Of a DNA stretch of 64,000 bases, positions 33,689-41,456 are shown piece by piece; position 1 is the stretch's first letter; every line of letters begins with the position of its first letter. The notes beneath the pieces were generated by a model. The model was not told the DNA's origin and did no database searches. It saw nothing but the letters and a program-made list of their open reading frames with translations. This DNA is from CAWICD01 sp052267165 (GTDB lineage Bacteria > Vulcanimicrobiota > Vulcanimicrobiia > Vulcanimicrobiales > Vulcanimicrobiaceae). The position numbers were made by a program, and so were the translations under genes. The stretch is taken from positions 310,001 through 374,000 of the forward strand of contig JBKQHO010000039.1 in assembly GCA_052267165.1 (NCBI GenBank), read 5' to 3'.

Positions 33689-34951
33689 CTACTCGTTTGA
33701 CGGCCCCGCTTCGTCCCGGTGGGCCGGGTCGAACATCGTACGCTTGAACTCTTCGAGCTTACGGATAAGCTCCGGATCGATCGCCGGCACGGAGCCGTCT
33801 TCTTCGACCACGGTCTCCTGCTCTTCTTCCGCGGCCTCCGGTGCGGTCGCGTGCAGCCGCTCTTCGCGTTCGGCCAGATAGCGCGAGCGCGTCTCGTCGG
33901 CGTCGGCTTCGCTCGTGATGTCGAGCCGCCAGCCCGTCAGGCGCGCCGCGAGCCGCACGTTCTGACCCTCGCGCCCGATCGCAAGCGAGAGCTGGTAGTC
34001 CGGCACGACCACCAGCCCGACCCCTTCGTCCTCGAAGAGCTCGACCGAGAGCACCTTGGCCGGCGCCAACGCGTTGTTGATGAACGTGACCGCGTCGGGC
34101 GACCAGCGAATGATGTCGATCTTCTCGCCGCGCAGCTCGTCCGAGACGGCCGCGATGCGGCTCGACTTGGGGCCCAGGCACGCGCCGACCGCGTCGACGT
34201 CGGCGCGGTTTGAGTGCACCGCGACCTTCGAGCGGCTGCCCGGCTCGCGCGCGATCGCCATGATCTCGACGATGTTGTCGTTGATCTCGGGGACCTCACG
34301 CTCGAGCAGGCGCTGGACCAGACCCTCGGCCGCGCGCGACAGGATGATCTGCGGGCCCTTGTTGGTCTTGCGCACGTCGAGCACGTAGGCCAAGATGCGG
34401 TCGTTGATCCGGAAGTTCTCGCGCGGAACCTGCTCGGAGAGCGGCAGCAGCGCTTCGGTCTTCCCAAGGTCGACGAACATGTTGCGCTGCTCGTAACGCT
34501 GCACGGTGCCGTTGACGAGGTCGTGCAGCTTTTGGCTGTATTCGTTGAAGATCGTGTCTCGCTCGGCCTCGCGGATGCGCTGCACGATCACCTGTTTGGC
34601 CGTCTGCGCGGCGATGCGGCCGAAGGCTTTGGGCGCGACCTCTTCGTCGTAATAGTCGCCCGGCTCGTACTTCGAGCCGGCTTCCTTGCGCGAGATCTCG
34701 AGCTTCGCATCGGTCACCGGACCGTCGACCACGACGCGGCGGTGATACACCTTGTACTCGCCGGTGTCGCGATCGATCGAGACGATGGCATTCGCTTCAC
34801 CGCCGAAGTTTCGCTTGTAGGCCGAGATCAGCGCCGCCTCGAGGGCCTCGAGCAGCATGTCGAACGGAATGGCACGCTCGCCCTGCAGCGCGCGCAGCGA
34901 CTCGCGGAGGGTCGGCTCGTCGGGTGCGGTCTTGGCGGTCTTGGTGGCCAT
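33689..34951 (-). CDS. nusA: Transcription termination/antitermination factor NusA
   Basis: A 420-residue protein. The N-terminal RNAP-binding domain (residues ~15-130) includes ALEAALISAYKRNFG. An S1 domain follows (VNGTVQRYEQRNMFVDLGKTEALLP), then two KH domains with GPKSSRIAAVSDELRGEKIDII and AIGREGQNVRLAARLTGWRLDI. The C-terminus is acidic and lacks the extra repeats of E. coli NusA, as normal outside Proteobacteria. The start overlaps the rimP stop by one base (TGATG). Confidence 0.97.
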   Translation of the reverse strand: MATKTAKTAPDEPTLRESLRALQGERAIPFDMLLEALEAALISAYKRNFGGEANAIVSIDRDTGEYKVYHRRVVVDGPVTDAKLEISRKEAGSKYEPGDYYDEEVAPKAFGRIAAQTAKQVIVQRIREAERDTIFNEYSQKLHDLVNGTVQRYEQRNMFVDLGKTEALLPLSEQVPRENFRINDRILAYVLDVRKTNKGPQIILSRAAEGLVQRLLEREVPEINDNIVEIMAIAREPGSRSKVAVHSNRADVDAVGACLGPKSSRIAAVSDELRGEKIDIIRWSPDAVTFINNALAPAKVLSVELFEDEGVGLVVVPDYQLSLAIGREGQNVRLAARLTGWRLDITSEADADETRSRYLAEREERLHATAPEAAEEEQETVVEEDGSVPAIDPELIRKLEEFKRTMFDPAHRDEAGPSNE

Positions 34952-35466
34952 CAGCGTTTCTCTCGTCTCTCTTGTTTTTCTCGGCGCAGGTCGGCGCGGC
35001 AGTCGTACTCGATATTGGCGGATTTGAGCATTTCGAGCGGGATCGGAAACTCGCCCTGGGGAGTCTCGAGGATCACCGCGTTGCCCCGCACCCCCAGCAG
35101 CTTGCCGCGGTGCGTGCGCCGGCTCTCGATCGGCAGCGTCGTCAGGACGCGGACGTTCTCGCCCCGGAAGCGCTCGAAGTCGGCTGGACGCGCGAGGCGC
35201 CGGTCGAGGCCGGGCGACTCGACTTCAAGCGTATAGGGCTCGGGCTCGGCCTGCAAGAGCGCGTTGAGGCGAGCGGCGATCCGCTCGCACAGCGCCAAAT
35301 CGACGCCGCCCGCGCGGTCGACCGTTAACATCAACTCCGTCGTGCGGCCATGCCGCTGCGCGCGGTGCGCCACGAGCTCGACATCGCGGAACCCCGCCTC
35401 GTGCGGCAACCCGAGTGCAGCGCGCTCGAAGGCGGCTTCCAACGAGCGGCGCCCGTCTCCATCCAT
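34951..35466 (-). CDS. rimP: Ribosome maturation factor RimP
   Basis: The protein has 171 residues. The N-terminal domain includes DVELVAHRAQRHGRTTELMLTVDRAGGVDLALCERIAARL, then YTLEVESPGLDRRLARPADFERFRG, the core RimP motif. The SH3-like C-terminal domain contains GVRGNAVILETPQGEFPIPLEML. It takes part in 30S assembly. The ATG at 35466 is preferred; longer frames add an Arg-rich, non-conserved leader. It opens the rimP-nusA-ylxR-infB-rbfA block. Confidence 0.93.
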   Translation of the reverse strand: MDGDGRRSLEAAFERAALGLPHEAGFRDVELVAHRAQRHGRTTELMLTVDRAGGVDLALCERIAARLNALLQAEPEPYTLEVESPGLDRRLARPADFERFRGENVRVLTTLPIESRRTHRGKLLGVRGNAVILETPQGEFPIPLEMLKSANIEYDCRADLRREKQERREKR

Positions 35467-35597
35467 CGAAGGGCCCCTGACAACAACGAAGCGCGGGACG
35501 CAACCCACGCTTACCAAACGATCACCGTCAACCACTGTACCACGTGGCGCGGGCGACCGCAACCGGTGCTCGGCGCCGCTAGCTGCGCTCGCGCAGA

Positions 35598-37220
35598 TTA
35601 AGACGGAGCCGGCGATGGGTGCGGCGGCAGCGTCGGCAGGCCGCCGCTTGGCGAGAATTCCTCTCCGCTGCAGGGGCCGATCGTATAGCCGCCCTGGGGC
35701 GGTCCCCCGCCTGCGGCTTGCTGCACGAGCCAACCGGTACAAATCTCGAAACCGAAGATGCGCCGCTTCTTGATGACGTACAGGATGCTCGGCGGTCCGA
35801 GCAACGTTCCCCGCTGGCGCACGACGTAGAGCGCCTTGGCCAGGATCTCCGGGGGCGGGGCGGCGGCCTTGAAATACTGGGCTTTGGCCTCGTCGACGGC
35901 TTGTTGCAGATCGTTCACGTAGGCTTTTTGCGAATAGGCGACCGGGCCGCCCCGGGGCAGTTGGGAACGCAGCCGCGCGTTGAGGTCGGTCACGTCCGCG
36001 TTGCTGGTCGGTGCCGGCGTCGGACCCGCGCGGGGCGGCGGGACGGCCCGCGGCGCGGCGAGGGCGACCGGTGAAGCGCCGTGCGCCGGGGTGACGAGGG
36101 GTCCCGGTTCTCCCGGCCGGGCGCTACGCACCGGCCCGGGCCTCGCGGCCGAGCGCACGGGCCCGGGCGTCGCACTGCCGGCAGCCGGGGCGGCCCGCGT
36201 CGCCGACGTCGCGACCGGTGCCGTCGCTGCCGGTGCCGGCCCAGCGGTCGCGGGCGGCGCGGGACGGGCAGTCGCGGGCGGCGCGGGCCGGGCGGTCGCG
36301 GGCGGTGCGGGACGGACGGTCGCCGCGGCGACCGGCGCAAGCGTTGCGGCCCGGGTGGGCTCGGCGCTCGGACGCGCCAGCGGGGCAGGCGTCACCGGCA
36401 CAGGGCGCGCGAGCGGCACCGGCGTCACAAGCACGACCCGAGGACGCGCCGTTGGTACGGCGCTTGGGGCGGGCGTCGCACGCGCCGCCGGCGGCGGCGC
36501 GGTCGGCGCTTCCGTCGGACGCGCCGTCGGGCGTTCCGGGGGCGGTGCGGTCGGCGGCGTGGTGGGAGCGAGCGTCGGGCGTGCCGTCGGAGCTTCGGTC
36601 GGAACGGCAGTCGGCAGCGCGGTCGGAACCGGCGTCAGCCGCAGGGTCGGCATCGCCGTCGGCGGGACGGTCGGCGCGACCGTCGGACGAACGGTCGGCA
36701 GCACGGTCGGAGCGGCGGTCGGCGGAAGGCTGACCTCGACCGTCGGCGCGACCACCGGAGCCGGGGCCGGCGTCGGGAGCAAGGTCGCGGCGGCCAGCGG
36801 GCTCGGCTCGAACCTCGGCTGCTCCGTTTGCAGCGGGGCCAGCGCAGCGACCCGCGGCGGCATCGGCAATCCGTGCGGGCCCGGCTTGGAGAGCTCCGGC
36901 CGACGCGGCGCGCTCCGGGCGACCCGAGGACGCGCCGGGACCGGCGGCCTTAAAATCGCCGGCGCGACCCTCGCCGGCCGCCGGGGCGGCTGCCGGCGAG
37001 GTTCTCGTCGAACCGGCGGAGCAACGGGGGTGGGGCTTGCGTTGGAGCGCGTGCGCGCTGCGCTCGGCACCTGCTCGGTGCTGACCGCGAAGTTCTCCTC
37101 GGATGAGGACGAGCCCGCGCCGCCCGACAGCGGCACGATCAGCCGCACCCCGAAGAAAAGCGCCACGAGCAGATGGACGGCAATGGAAATGATATACGCG
37201 ACGCTCAGGCGCCGGCGCAT
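35598..37220 (-). CDS. Membrane-anchored protein with long Pro/Thr/Ala-rich linker, TonB-like N-terminus
   Basis: The protein has 540 residues. Basic MRRRLSVAYIISIAVHLLVALFF forms one N-terminal transmembrane helix with the TonB-like S-x-x-x-H pattern (SIAVH). About 380 residues of Pro/Thr/Ala/Arg low complexity follow, including four-residue PT-x-x units around residues 150-240. The C-terminal ~130 residues are folded-looking (LNARLRSQLPRGGPVAYSQKAYVNDLQQAVDEA, then ILYVIKKRRIFGFEICTGWLV). Two Cys (EICTG, GPCSG) could form a periplasmic disulfide. I see no TonB C-terminal domain, so partner and function are unknown. AGGAAG precedes the ATG at 37220. It lies 131 bp upstream of rimP and diverges from pyk. 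Confidence 0.72.
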   Translation of the reverse strand: MRRRLSVAYIISIAVHLLVALFFGVRLIVPLSGGAGSSSSEENFAVSTEQVPSAARTRSNASPTPVAPPVRREPRRQPPRRPARVAPAILRPPVPARPRVARSAPRRPELSKPGPHGLPMPPRVAALAPLQTEQPRFEPSPLAAATLLPTPAPAPVVAPTVEVSLPPTAAPTVLPTVRPTVAPTVPPTAMPTLRLTPVPTALPTAVPTEAPTARPTLAPTTPPTAPPPERPTARPTEAPTAPPPAARATPAPSAVPTARPRVVLVTPVPLARPVPVTPAPLARPSAEPTRAATLAPVAAATVRPAPPATARPAPPATARPAPPATAGPAPAATAPVATSATRAAPAAGSATPGPVRSAARPGPVRSARPGEPGPLVTPAHGASPVALAAPRAVPPPRAGPTPAPTSNADVTDLNARLRSQLPRGGPVAYSQKAYVNDLQQAVDEAKAQYFKAAAPPPEILAKALYVVRQRGTLLGPPSILYVIKKRRIFGFEICTGWLVQQAAGGGPPQGGYTIGPCSGEEFSPSGGLPTLPPHPSPAPS

Positions 37221-37309
37221 CCCCGCTTCCTTGCGCCGGTGAGACTGCAGCACGGTTGGGCCATTCGCGCAGGGAGCTGAACGCACTGCATGCGAACGCG
37301 GGTGAGCCT

Positions 37310-38743
37310 ATGAGCGAGATTGTGCGCAAACGTACGAAGATCGTAGCGACGATCGGGCCCGCGTCGCACGACCCGCAGACCTTGCGCGCGCTCGTGTGCG
37401 CCGGGCTCAACGTCGCGCGGCTCAATTTCTCGCACGGCACGCACGAAGAGCATCGGGCCGTCATCACCGACATCCGCAAGATCGCGCGCGAGCTCGACGT
37501 GCAGATCGGCGTGCTGCAAGATTTGCCCGGTCCGAAGGTTCGCACCGGGCCGCTGGGTCACGGCATCTCCGCCGTGCGGCTCGAGACGGGCTCGCACTTC
37601 ACGCTCTCGACGCATCCGGTCGTCGGCACCGACGCCGGCGTCAGCGTCACCTACGCCGATCTGGGCCGCGACGTCGAGGCCGGCAAGCGCATCTATTTAG
37701 CGGACGGCGCGATCGCGTTACGCGTGCTGGCGACCAGCGTCGAGACGATCCAGACGCGCGTGGAAGTCGGCGGCGATCTGCGCGCGGCGCAAGGCGTCAG
37801 CTATCCCGACGGCAAGCTTGGGATCGCGGCGATGACCGAACGCGATTTCGAGCATCTCGCCTTCGGGCTCGAGTGCGACGTCGACTGGGTCGCCGTCTCG
37901 TTCGTGCGCGGACCCGACGACATCTCGCGCGTCAAAGCGTTCATCGCCGAGCACGGCAAGAACGTGCCCGTGATCGCCAAGATCGAGCGCCAGCAAGCCC
38001 TTGAGAACCTCGACGGGATCATCGAGGTCGCCGACGGGATCATGGTCGCGCGCGGCGACCTCGGCATCGAGATCCCGCTCGAGCGCGTGCCCCTGGTGCA
38101 GAAGGATTTGATCGCACGCGCCAACCGCGCCTCCAAGCCGATCATCACGGCGACGCAGATGCTCGAGTCGATGATCGCGAGCCCGCGTCCGACGCGCGCT
38201 GAAGCAGCCGACATCGCCAACGCGATCCTCGACGGGACCGACGCGATCATGCTCTCAGCCGAAACGGCGCGCGGCGCCTATCCCGTCGAAGCCGTCAGCA
38301 TCATGTCCACGATCGCCCGCGAGATCGAACGAGCGTACCCGCACGAGGAGCTGCACGCGCGGCGCATCCACCTCAACGGTTACACGGTTCCGACGTCGAT
38401 CGCCGCCTCGGCAGTCCGCATGTCCGAGGAGCTGGGCTTAGGCTTCATCGTAACCGGCACCTCGACCGGCATCGCGCCGCGCCACGTCGCCTCGTTCCGG
38501 CCGCGCGCGCGCATCATCACGATGACCGCCAACCCCGAGATCGCTCGGCGCATGACGCTGGTCTGGGGCGTCGAGGCCTTCATCGTCGAGCGCTACAGCT
38601 ACTTCGAGACGCTGATCGACATCTCCGAAGCGCGCATGATTCGGGAGAACTTGGCCAAGAGCGGCGACACGATCGTGTTCACCTCGGGCATGCCGATCGG
38701 CGGAAACGTCACAAACCTAGTCAAGATCCACCAAATTCAATAG
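37310..38743 (+). CDS. pyk: Pyruvate kinase
   Basis: A 477-residue glycolytic enzyme. RKRTKIVATIGPASHDPQTL is the start, LNFSHGTHEEH and VLQDLPGPKVRTG form the substrate site, VIAKIERQQALENLDGI carries the catalytic Lys-Glu pair, IMVARGDLGIEIPLERVP follows, and TQMLESMI, then DIANAILDGTDAIMLSAETA close the barrel. The C-terminal allosteric domain is present and complete. It reads opposite to its neighbours and so forms its own transcription unit, with an 89-bp divergent promoter region shared with the TonB-like gene. Confidence 0.97.
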   Translation: MSEIVRKRTKIVATIGPASHDPQTLRALVCAGLNVARLNFSHGTHEEHRAVITDIRKIARELDVQIGVLQDLPGPKVRTGPLGHGISAVRLETGSHFTLSTHPVVGTDAGVSVTYADLGRDVEAGKRIYLADGAIALRVLATSVETIQTRVEVGGDLRAAQGVSYPDGKLGIAAMTERDFEHLAFGLECDVDWVAVSFVRGPDDISRVKAFIAEHGKNVPVIAKIERQQALENLDGIIEVADGIMVARGDLGIEIPLERVPLVQKDLIARANRASKPIITATQMLESMIASPRPTRAEAADIANAILDGTDAIMLSAETARGAYPVEAVSIMSTIAREIERAYPHEELHARRIHLNGYTVPTSIAASAVRMSEELGLGFIVTGTSTGIAPRHVASFRPRARIITMTANPEIARRMTLVWGVEAFIVERYSYFETLIDISEARMIRENLAKSGDTIVFTSGMPIGGNVTNLVKIHQIQ

Positions 38744-38974
38744 CCGAACCTCCCTTGTATTTCGCGAACCGTCACGTGATTGTTGCGGCGATGTCGCGCG
38801 CCGTAACACTTTTGCCGGAGGCTGAGCCGAGCTCGCGGCGCTTGCGGACCTCGACCTCGAGCGCGAACCGGCCGATCGCCACGAGCTCGGCTGAGGAGGT
38901 CCGGCGCGCACTCCGGCCTGCGGCACGCTGACGGCGAACCCCGCCTGGGCGCGAGCCATGCAACCTCGCCACAT
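38717..38974 (-). pseudogene. Possible broken small gene with strong ribosome site
   Basis: AGGAGG lies 9 nt before an ATG at 38974. The first ~35 codons (MWRGCMARAQAGFAVSVPQAG) read plausibly, but the frame then becomes Ser/Arg-rich. In another frame the same DNA ends with ELVAIGRFALEVEVRKRREL and SVTARDIAATIT up to 38772, which looks more protein-like. This suggests a frameshifted remnant. No family is recognised. It lies in the disturbed region beside the recN duplicate. Confidence 0.25.
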
Positions 38975-38999
38975 GCCGCTCGCCTCCTAAGTTGCGGTC

Positions 39000-39488
39000 C
39001 TACGCGAGCACTTTCTTCGGTCGTCCGCCTTTCGCACCGTTCGCGCGGGCAGCGGCAACCTTTGCCGCCGATCGTGCCTTTCCACCGCGGCTCTGCGCGT
39101 CGAACCCAAGCAAATCACGTAAGAGCCCCGGAACTGAGATATCGACGTGAAGCTCGCGCTGTTCGAGTGTCCCGCCATCTGGCGTCAGCCGGACCGCGCG
39201 AATCTGAGAAGGAGTCGCGGCTGCAAGTTCCGCGATCATCTTGGCGGGAATTCTCACTGCGAGCCCGGCCGCCACATCGACGGCGTCGCTCTGCACGGCT
39301 GCGACCCGTTCGCCGAGCGCTTGCAGCTCGCTCCCGTAGCGTGCCGAGCCCGCAAGCGCCCAGGCGGCCGCGCCGAGCGCATCGACCGCAGCCGTCTCTC
39401 CCTCCGCGAGCGCGCCGTGCGCCGCGCTCAACGCGGCGGCGATCCGTGCTGCGTTCGGTGGAGGTGCGCTCCGATCCGAGGGACACAC
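39000..39488 (-). CDS. Chimeric gene: recN fragment joined to a DUF2442-like C-terminus
   Basis: A 162-residue frame starting at GTG. Residues ~14-74 (IAAALSAAHGALAEGETAA to VAAVQSDAVDVAA) are nearly identical to a coiled-coil part of RecN encoded 3 kb away, in the same frame. Residues ~75-162 differ: ELAAATPSQIRAVRLTPDGG and HVDISVPGLLRDLLGF resemble the end of DUF2442-type proteins, and the basic tail ARANGAKGGRPKK resembles their common C-terminus. An ATG at 39239 could start the non-RecN part alone. The join probably arose by duplication into a DUF2442-like gene, replacing its 5' end. Function, if any, is unknown. Confidence 0.5.
   Translation of the reverse strand: MCPSDRSAPPPNAARIAAALSAAHGALAEGETAAVDALGAAAWALAGSARYGSELQALGERVAAVQSDAVDVAAGLAVRIPAKMIAELAAATPSQIRAVRLTPDGGTLEQRELHVDISVPGLLRDLLGFDAQSRGGKARSAAKVAAARANGAKGGRPKKVLA
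39266..39447 (-). repeat. 182-bp partial copy of recN (copy 1)
   Basis: This stretch matches 42301-42482 base for base except five substitutions, with no gaps and in the same orientation. The flanks are unrelated. The copy lies inside the chimeric gene. Confidence 0.95.
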
Positions 39489-39615
39489 GATCGACTTCCT
39501 GCGAACGCCGGAGCCGGGCGAGCCCCCGACGCTCGGCGGCGGCGTGGCTGCCGGCGTGACCTACCGGGTCGCGCGCGGCAGCCACGCGCTCGAGAAGATC
39601 AGCTATCCGCGCTGA
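39448..39615 (+). pseudogene. 3'-terminal remnant of an unidentified plus-strand gene
   Basis: Directly next to the recN fragment the plus strand encodes GALRSEGHTIDFLRTPEPGE, then LGGGVAAGVTYRVARG and HALEKISYPR before a stop at 39613-39615. It reads like the natural end of a protein, but no start or 5' portion is present; the frame runs into the duplicated recN DNA. It overlaps the convergent phosphoribosyltransferase end by 13 nt. The parent family is not recognised. Confidence 0.3.
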
Positions 39616-40271
39616 GCGCGGGCCGCTCCCAAGAGACGGCGCACTTCGTCGTCGCCGACCTGGCTGAAATCGTCGTACCAGCTCCCGACGCCGTCGAGCA
39701 GCGAAGGCGTTTCGACCGTCACCACCGCGTCGGCGTGGCGCTCGATCGCGGCGCAGGTCTCGGGCGGAGCGACGGGGACGGCGACCACGATCCGCTTCGG
39801 TCCCTGTTCGCGCAGGGCGGTCAAGGCGGCCAGCATGCTCGAGCCCGTTGCCAAACCGTCGTCGACGAGCACGACCGTCTTGCTGCGCACGCTCGGAAAA
39901 GAACGATCGTCGCGGTAGAGCTGTTCGCGCCGCTCGAGCTCGACTCGCTCGCGCGCGATCGCGGCCTCGACGCACTCAGGCGTGATGCGTAACCGTTCGA
40001 CGATTCGCCGGTCGAACACGGTGAAGCCCCCGCTCGCGATCGCGCCCATCGCAAGCTCCTCGTGCCCCGGCACGCCGAGCTTGCGGACCGTGAACACGTC
40101 CAAACGGACCCCGAGCGCTAGCGCGACTTCGTAGCCGACCGGAACGCCGCCTCGCGGCAGGGCCAGCACGACCGCATCCGCGCTCTCGAGCGGAAGCTCG
40201 CGCAGCCGCTGCGCAAGCTCCTTGCCCGCCGCGCGACGATCCTGGAAACGCCGGCGCAGAGGTTGGAACAT
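39603..40271 (-). CDS. Phosphoribosyltransferase-family protein
   Basis: A 222-residue type I PRTase fold. The PRPP motif is TVVLVDDGLATGSSMLAAL (about residues 131-149), and the N-terminal ALPRGGVPVGYEVALALG and RKLGVPGHEELAMGAIASGG are typical of the family annotated as putative phosphoribosyltransferase, often found with erythromycin-esterase or dienelactone-hydrolase domains in stress loci. The nucleobase substrate is unknown. It stands alone here, flanked by the disturbed region and by a glycosyltransferase 78 bp upstream. Confidence 0.87.
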   Translation of the reverse strand: MFQPLRRRFQDRRAAGKELAQRLRELPLESADAVVLALPRGGVPVGYEVALALGVRLDVFTVRKLGVPGHEELAMGAIASGGFTVFDRRIVERLRITPECVEAAIARERVELERREQLYRDDRSFPSVRSKTVVLVDDGLATGSSMLAALTALREQGPKRIVVAVPVAPPETCAAIERHADAVVTVETPSLLDGVGSWYDDFSQVGDDEVRRLLGAARAQRG

Positions 40272-40349
40272 CTAGCCACACTTCCCGGAGGCGCGCTCCA
40301 CCCATCAGTATAGCGCGTGCATCGGAAGGCCGGGTGAAGCGCCTCGGTG

Positions 40350-41456
40350 CTACACCAGGGCCTCGGCCGGGGTGCCCACGATTCGGTCGTAGAGCTCGCA
40401 GTAGCGCGCGACGACGACCTCGCGGTCGTAACGTTGCCGGGCGGCCTCACGCTGGCTCATCGCACCGCTCCAAGCCGCGTCGATGTCGGACCATGCGGCC
40501 TGGATTCCGTCGGCGAAGCCTTGCGGGTCGTTGGGCACGAGCCAGCCGGTCTCGAACTCGCGCAGCGTGTCGGCCAGCGCGCCGGCGTTGGCGGCGATCA
40601 CCGGCACGCCCCAGACCAACGCTTCGAGCAACGGCTGCGGCTCGGCGTTGCGCGACGCGGGCACCAGCAGCAGGTCGATCCCGGCGAACATCGCGGCCGG
40701 CGCGACGTCGCCGCACAGCTTGACCACCTCGGGGACTTTCTCGAAGCGCGCATGCGCGCTGACGAACTGCCGCGCGGGCCCGCTTCCGGCGATCTCCAAG
40801 CGCGCGTCGGGCGCGTCGCGGCGCACGATCGCGAGCGCCTCGATCGCCGTCCGCCAGGCGCGTTCAACGCCGGCGAGCTTGCCGATCCAGCCCAAGACCG
40901 GGCCCGCCCGGCCGGGCGGCCGGCCCACCTCGCGGCTGTCGAGCGGCGGGGCCGCAACGCTGTGCGGGATGACGGCGACCGAGTCTTCGTCGAGCGCGAA
41001 GCGCTTCTCGAGCGAGCGCGCGAGCGCCGGATAGGCTGCGGTGAGCCGCGCGGCGCGTTGCGCGTACTGCGGAAAGCGCAGCTCGAGCATCTTGCGCGGA
41101 ACCTCGTGCTCGCGCAACGGATCGTGGAACGAGGTGATCGTGCGCGAGGCGTATTCCTGCGGGAAGGTTCCCAGCGCCGCAGCGGCTGCGGCAAAGCCGT
41201 GCACGTGCACGACGTCCGGACGGAAACGCTCGACGGCCTCACGCAGATTCCGCAACGCCAGCGCCATGCGCAGGATCCCGAGCGGCTCCCAAACGTGGAG
41301 CCGAAGCCCCAGCGGCGCGAACAGCGGCTGCCACGCCTTCGCCGCGAGCACTTCAATTTGGTAGTCTTCGCCCAAGCCGATGCAAAGTTGCTGCACGTCC
41401 CGCGCCATCGCCTCGCCCTGCGGCGAGACGAGTACGAGCACGTTGGTGCGCTTCAC
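40350..41456 (-). CDS. Glycosyltransferase family 4-like protein
   Basis: A 368-residue GT-B fold enzyme. The N-terminal half includes FRPDVVHVHGFAAAAAALG. The C-terminal half has LGWIGKLAGVERAWRTAIEALAIV, LEIAGSGPARQFVSA and the nucleotide-sugar binding region DLLLVPASRNAEPQPLLEALVWGVPVIAANAGAL, with the E-x7-E type pattern of GT4 enzymes. Donor and acceptor are unknown. The GTG at 41456 overlaps the recN stop (GTGA) and is chosen as start. It is the last gene of the long xse-nadK-recN train. Confidence 0.85.
   Translation of the reverse strand: MKRTNVLVLVSPQGEAMARDVQQLCIGLGEDYQIEVLAAKAWQPLFAPLGLRLHVWEPLGILRMALALRNLREAVERFRPDVVHVHGFAAAAAALGTFPQEYASRTITSFHDPLREHEVPRKMLELRFPQYAQRAARLTAAYPALARSLEKRFALDEDSVAVIPHSVAAPPLDSREVGRPPGRAGPVLGWIGKLAGVERAWRTAIEALAIVRRDAPDARLEIAGSGPARQFVSAHARFEKVPEVVKLCGDVAPAAMFAGIDLLLVPASRNAEPQPLLEALVWGVPVIAANAGALADTLREFETGWLVPNDPQGFADGIQAAWSDIDAAWSGAMSQREAARQRYDREVVVARYCELYDRIVGTPAEALV

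Noticed and set aside
35980..37242. 420-codon plus-strand frame rich in Gly/Ala/Val
   Set aside because: Antisense of the PT-repeat protein; the repeat composition produces a Gly/Ala-rich mirror frame (PE_PGRS-like in appearance only).
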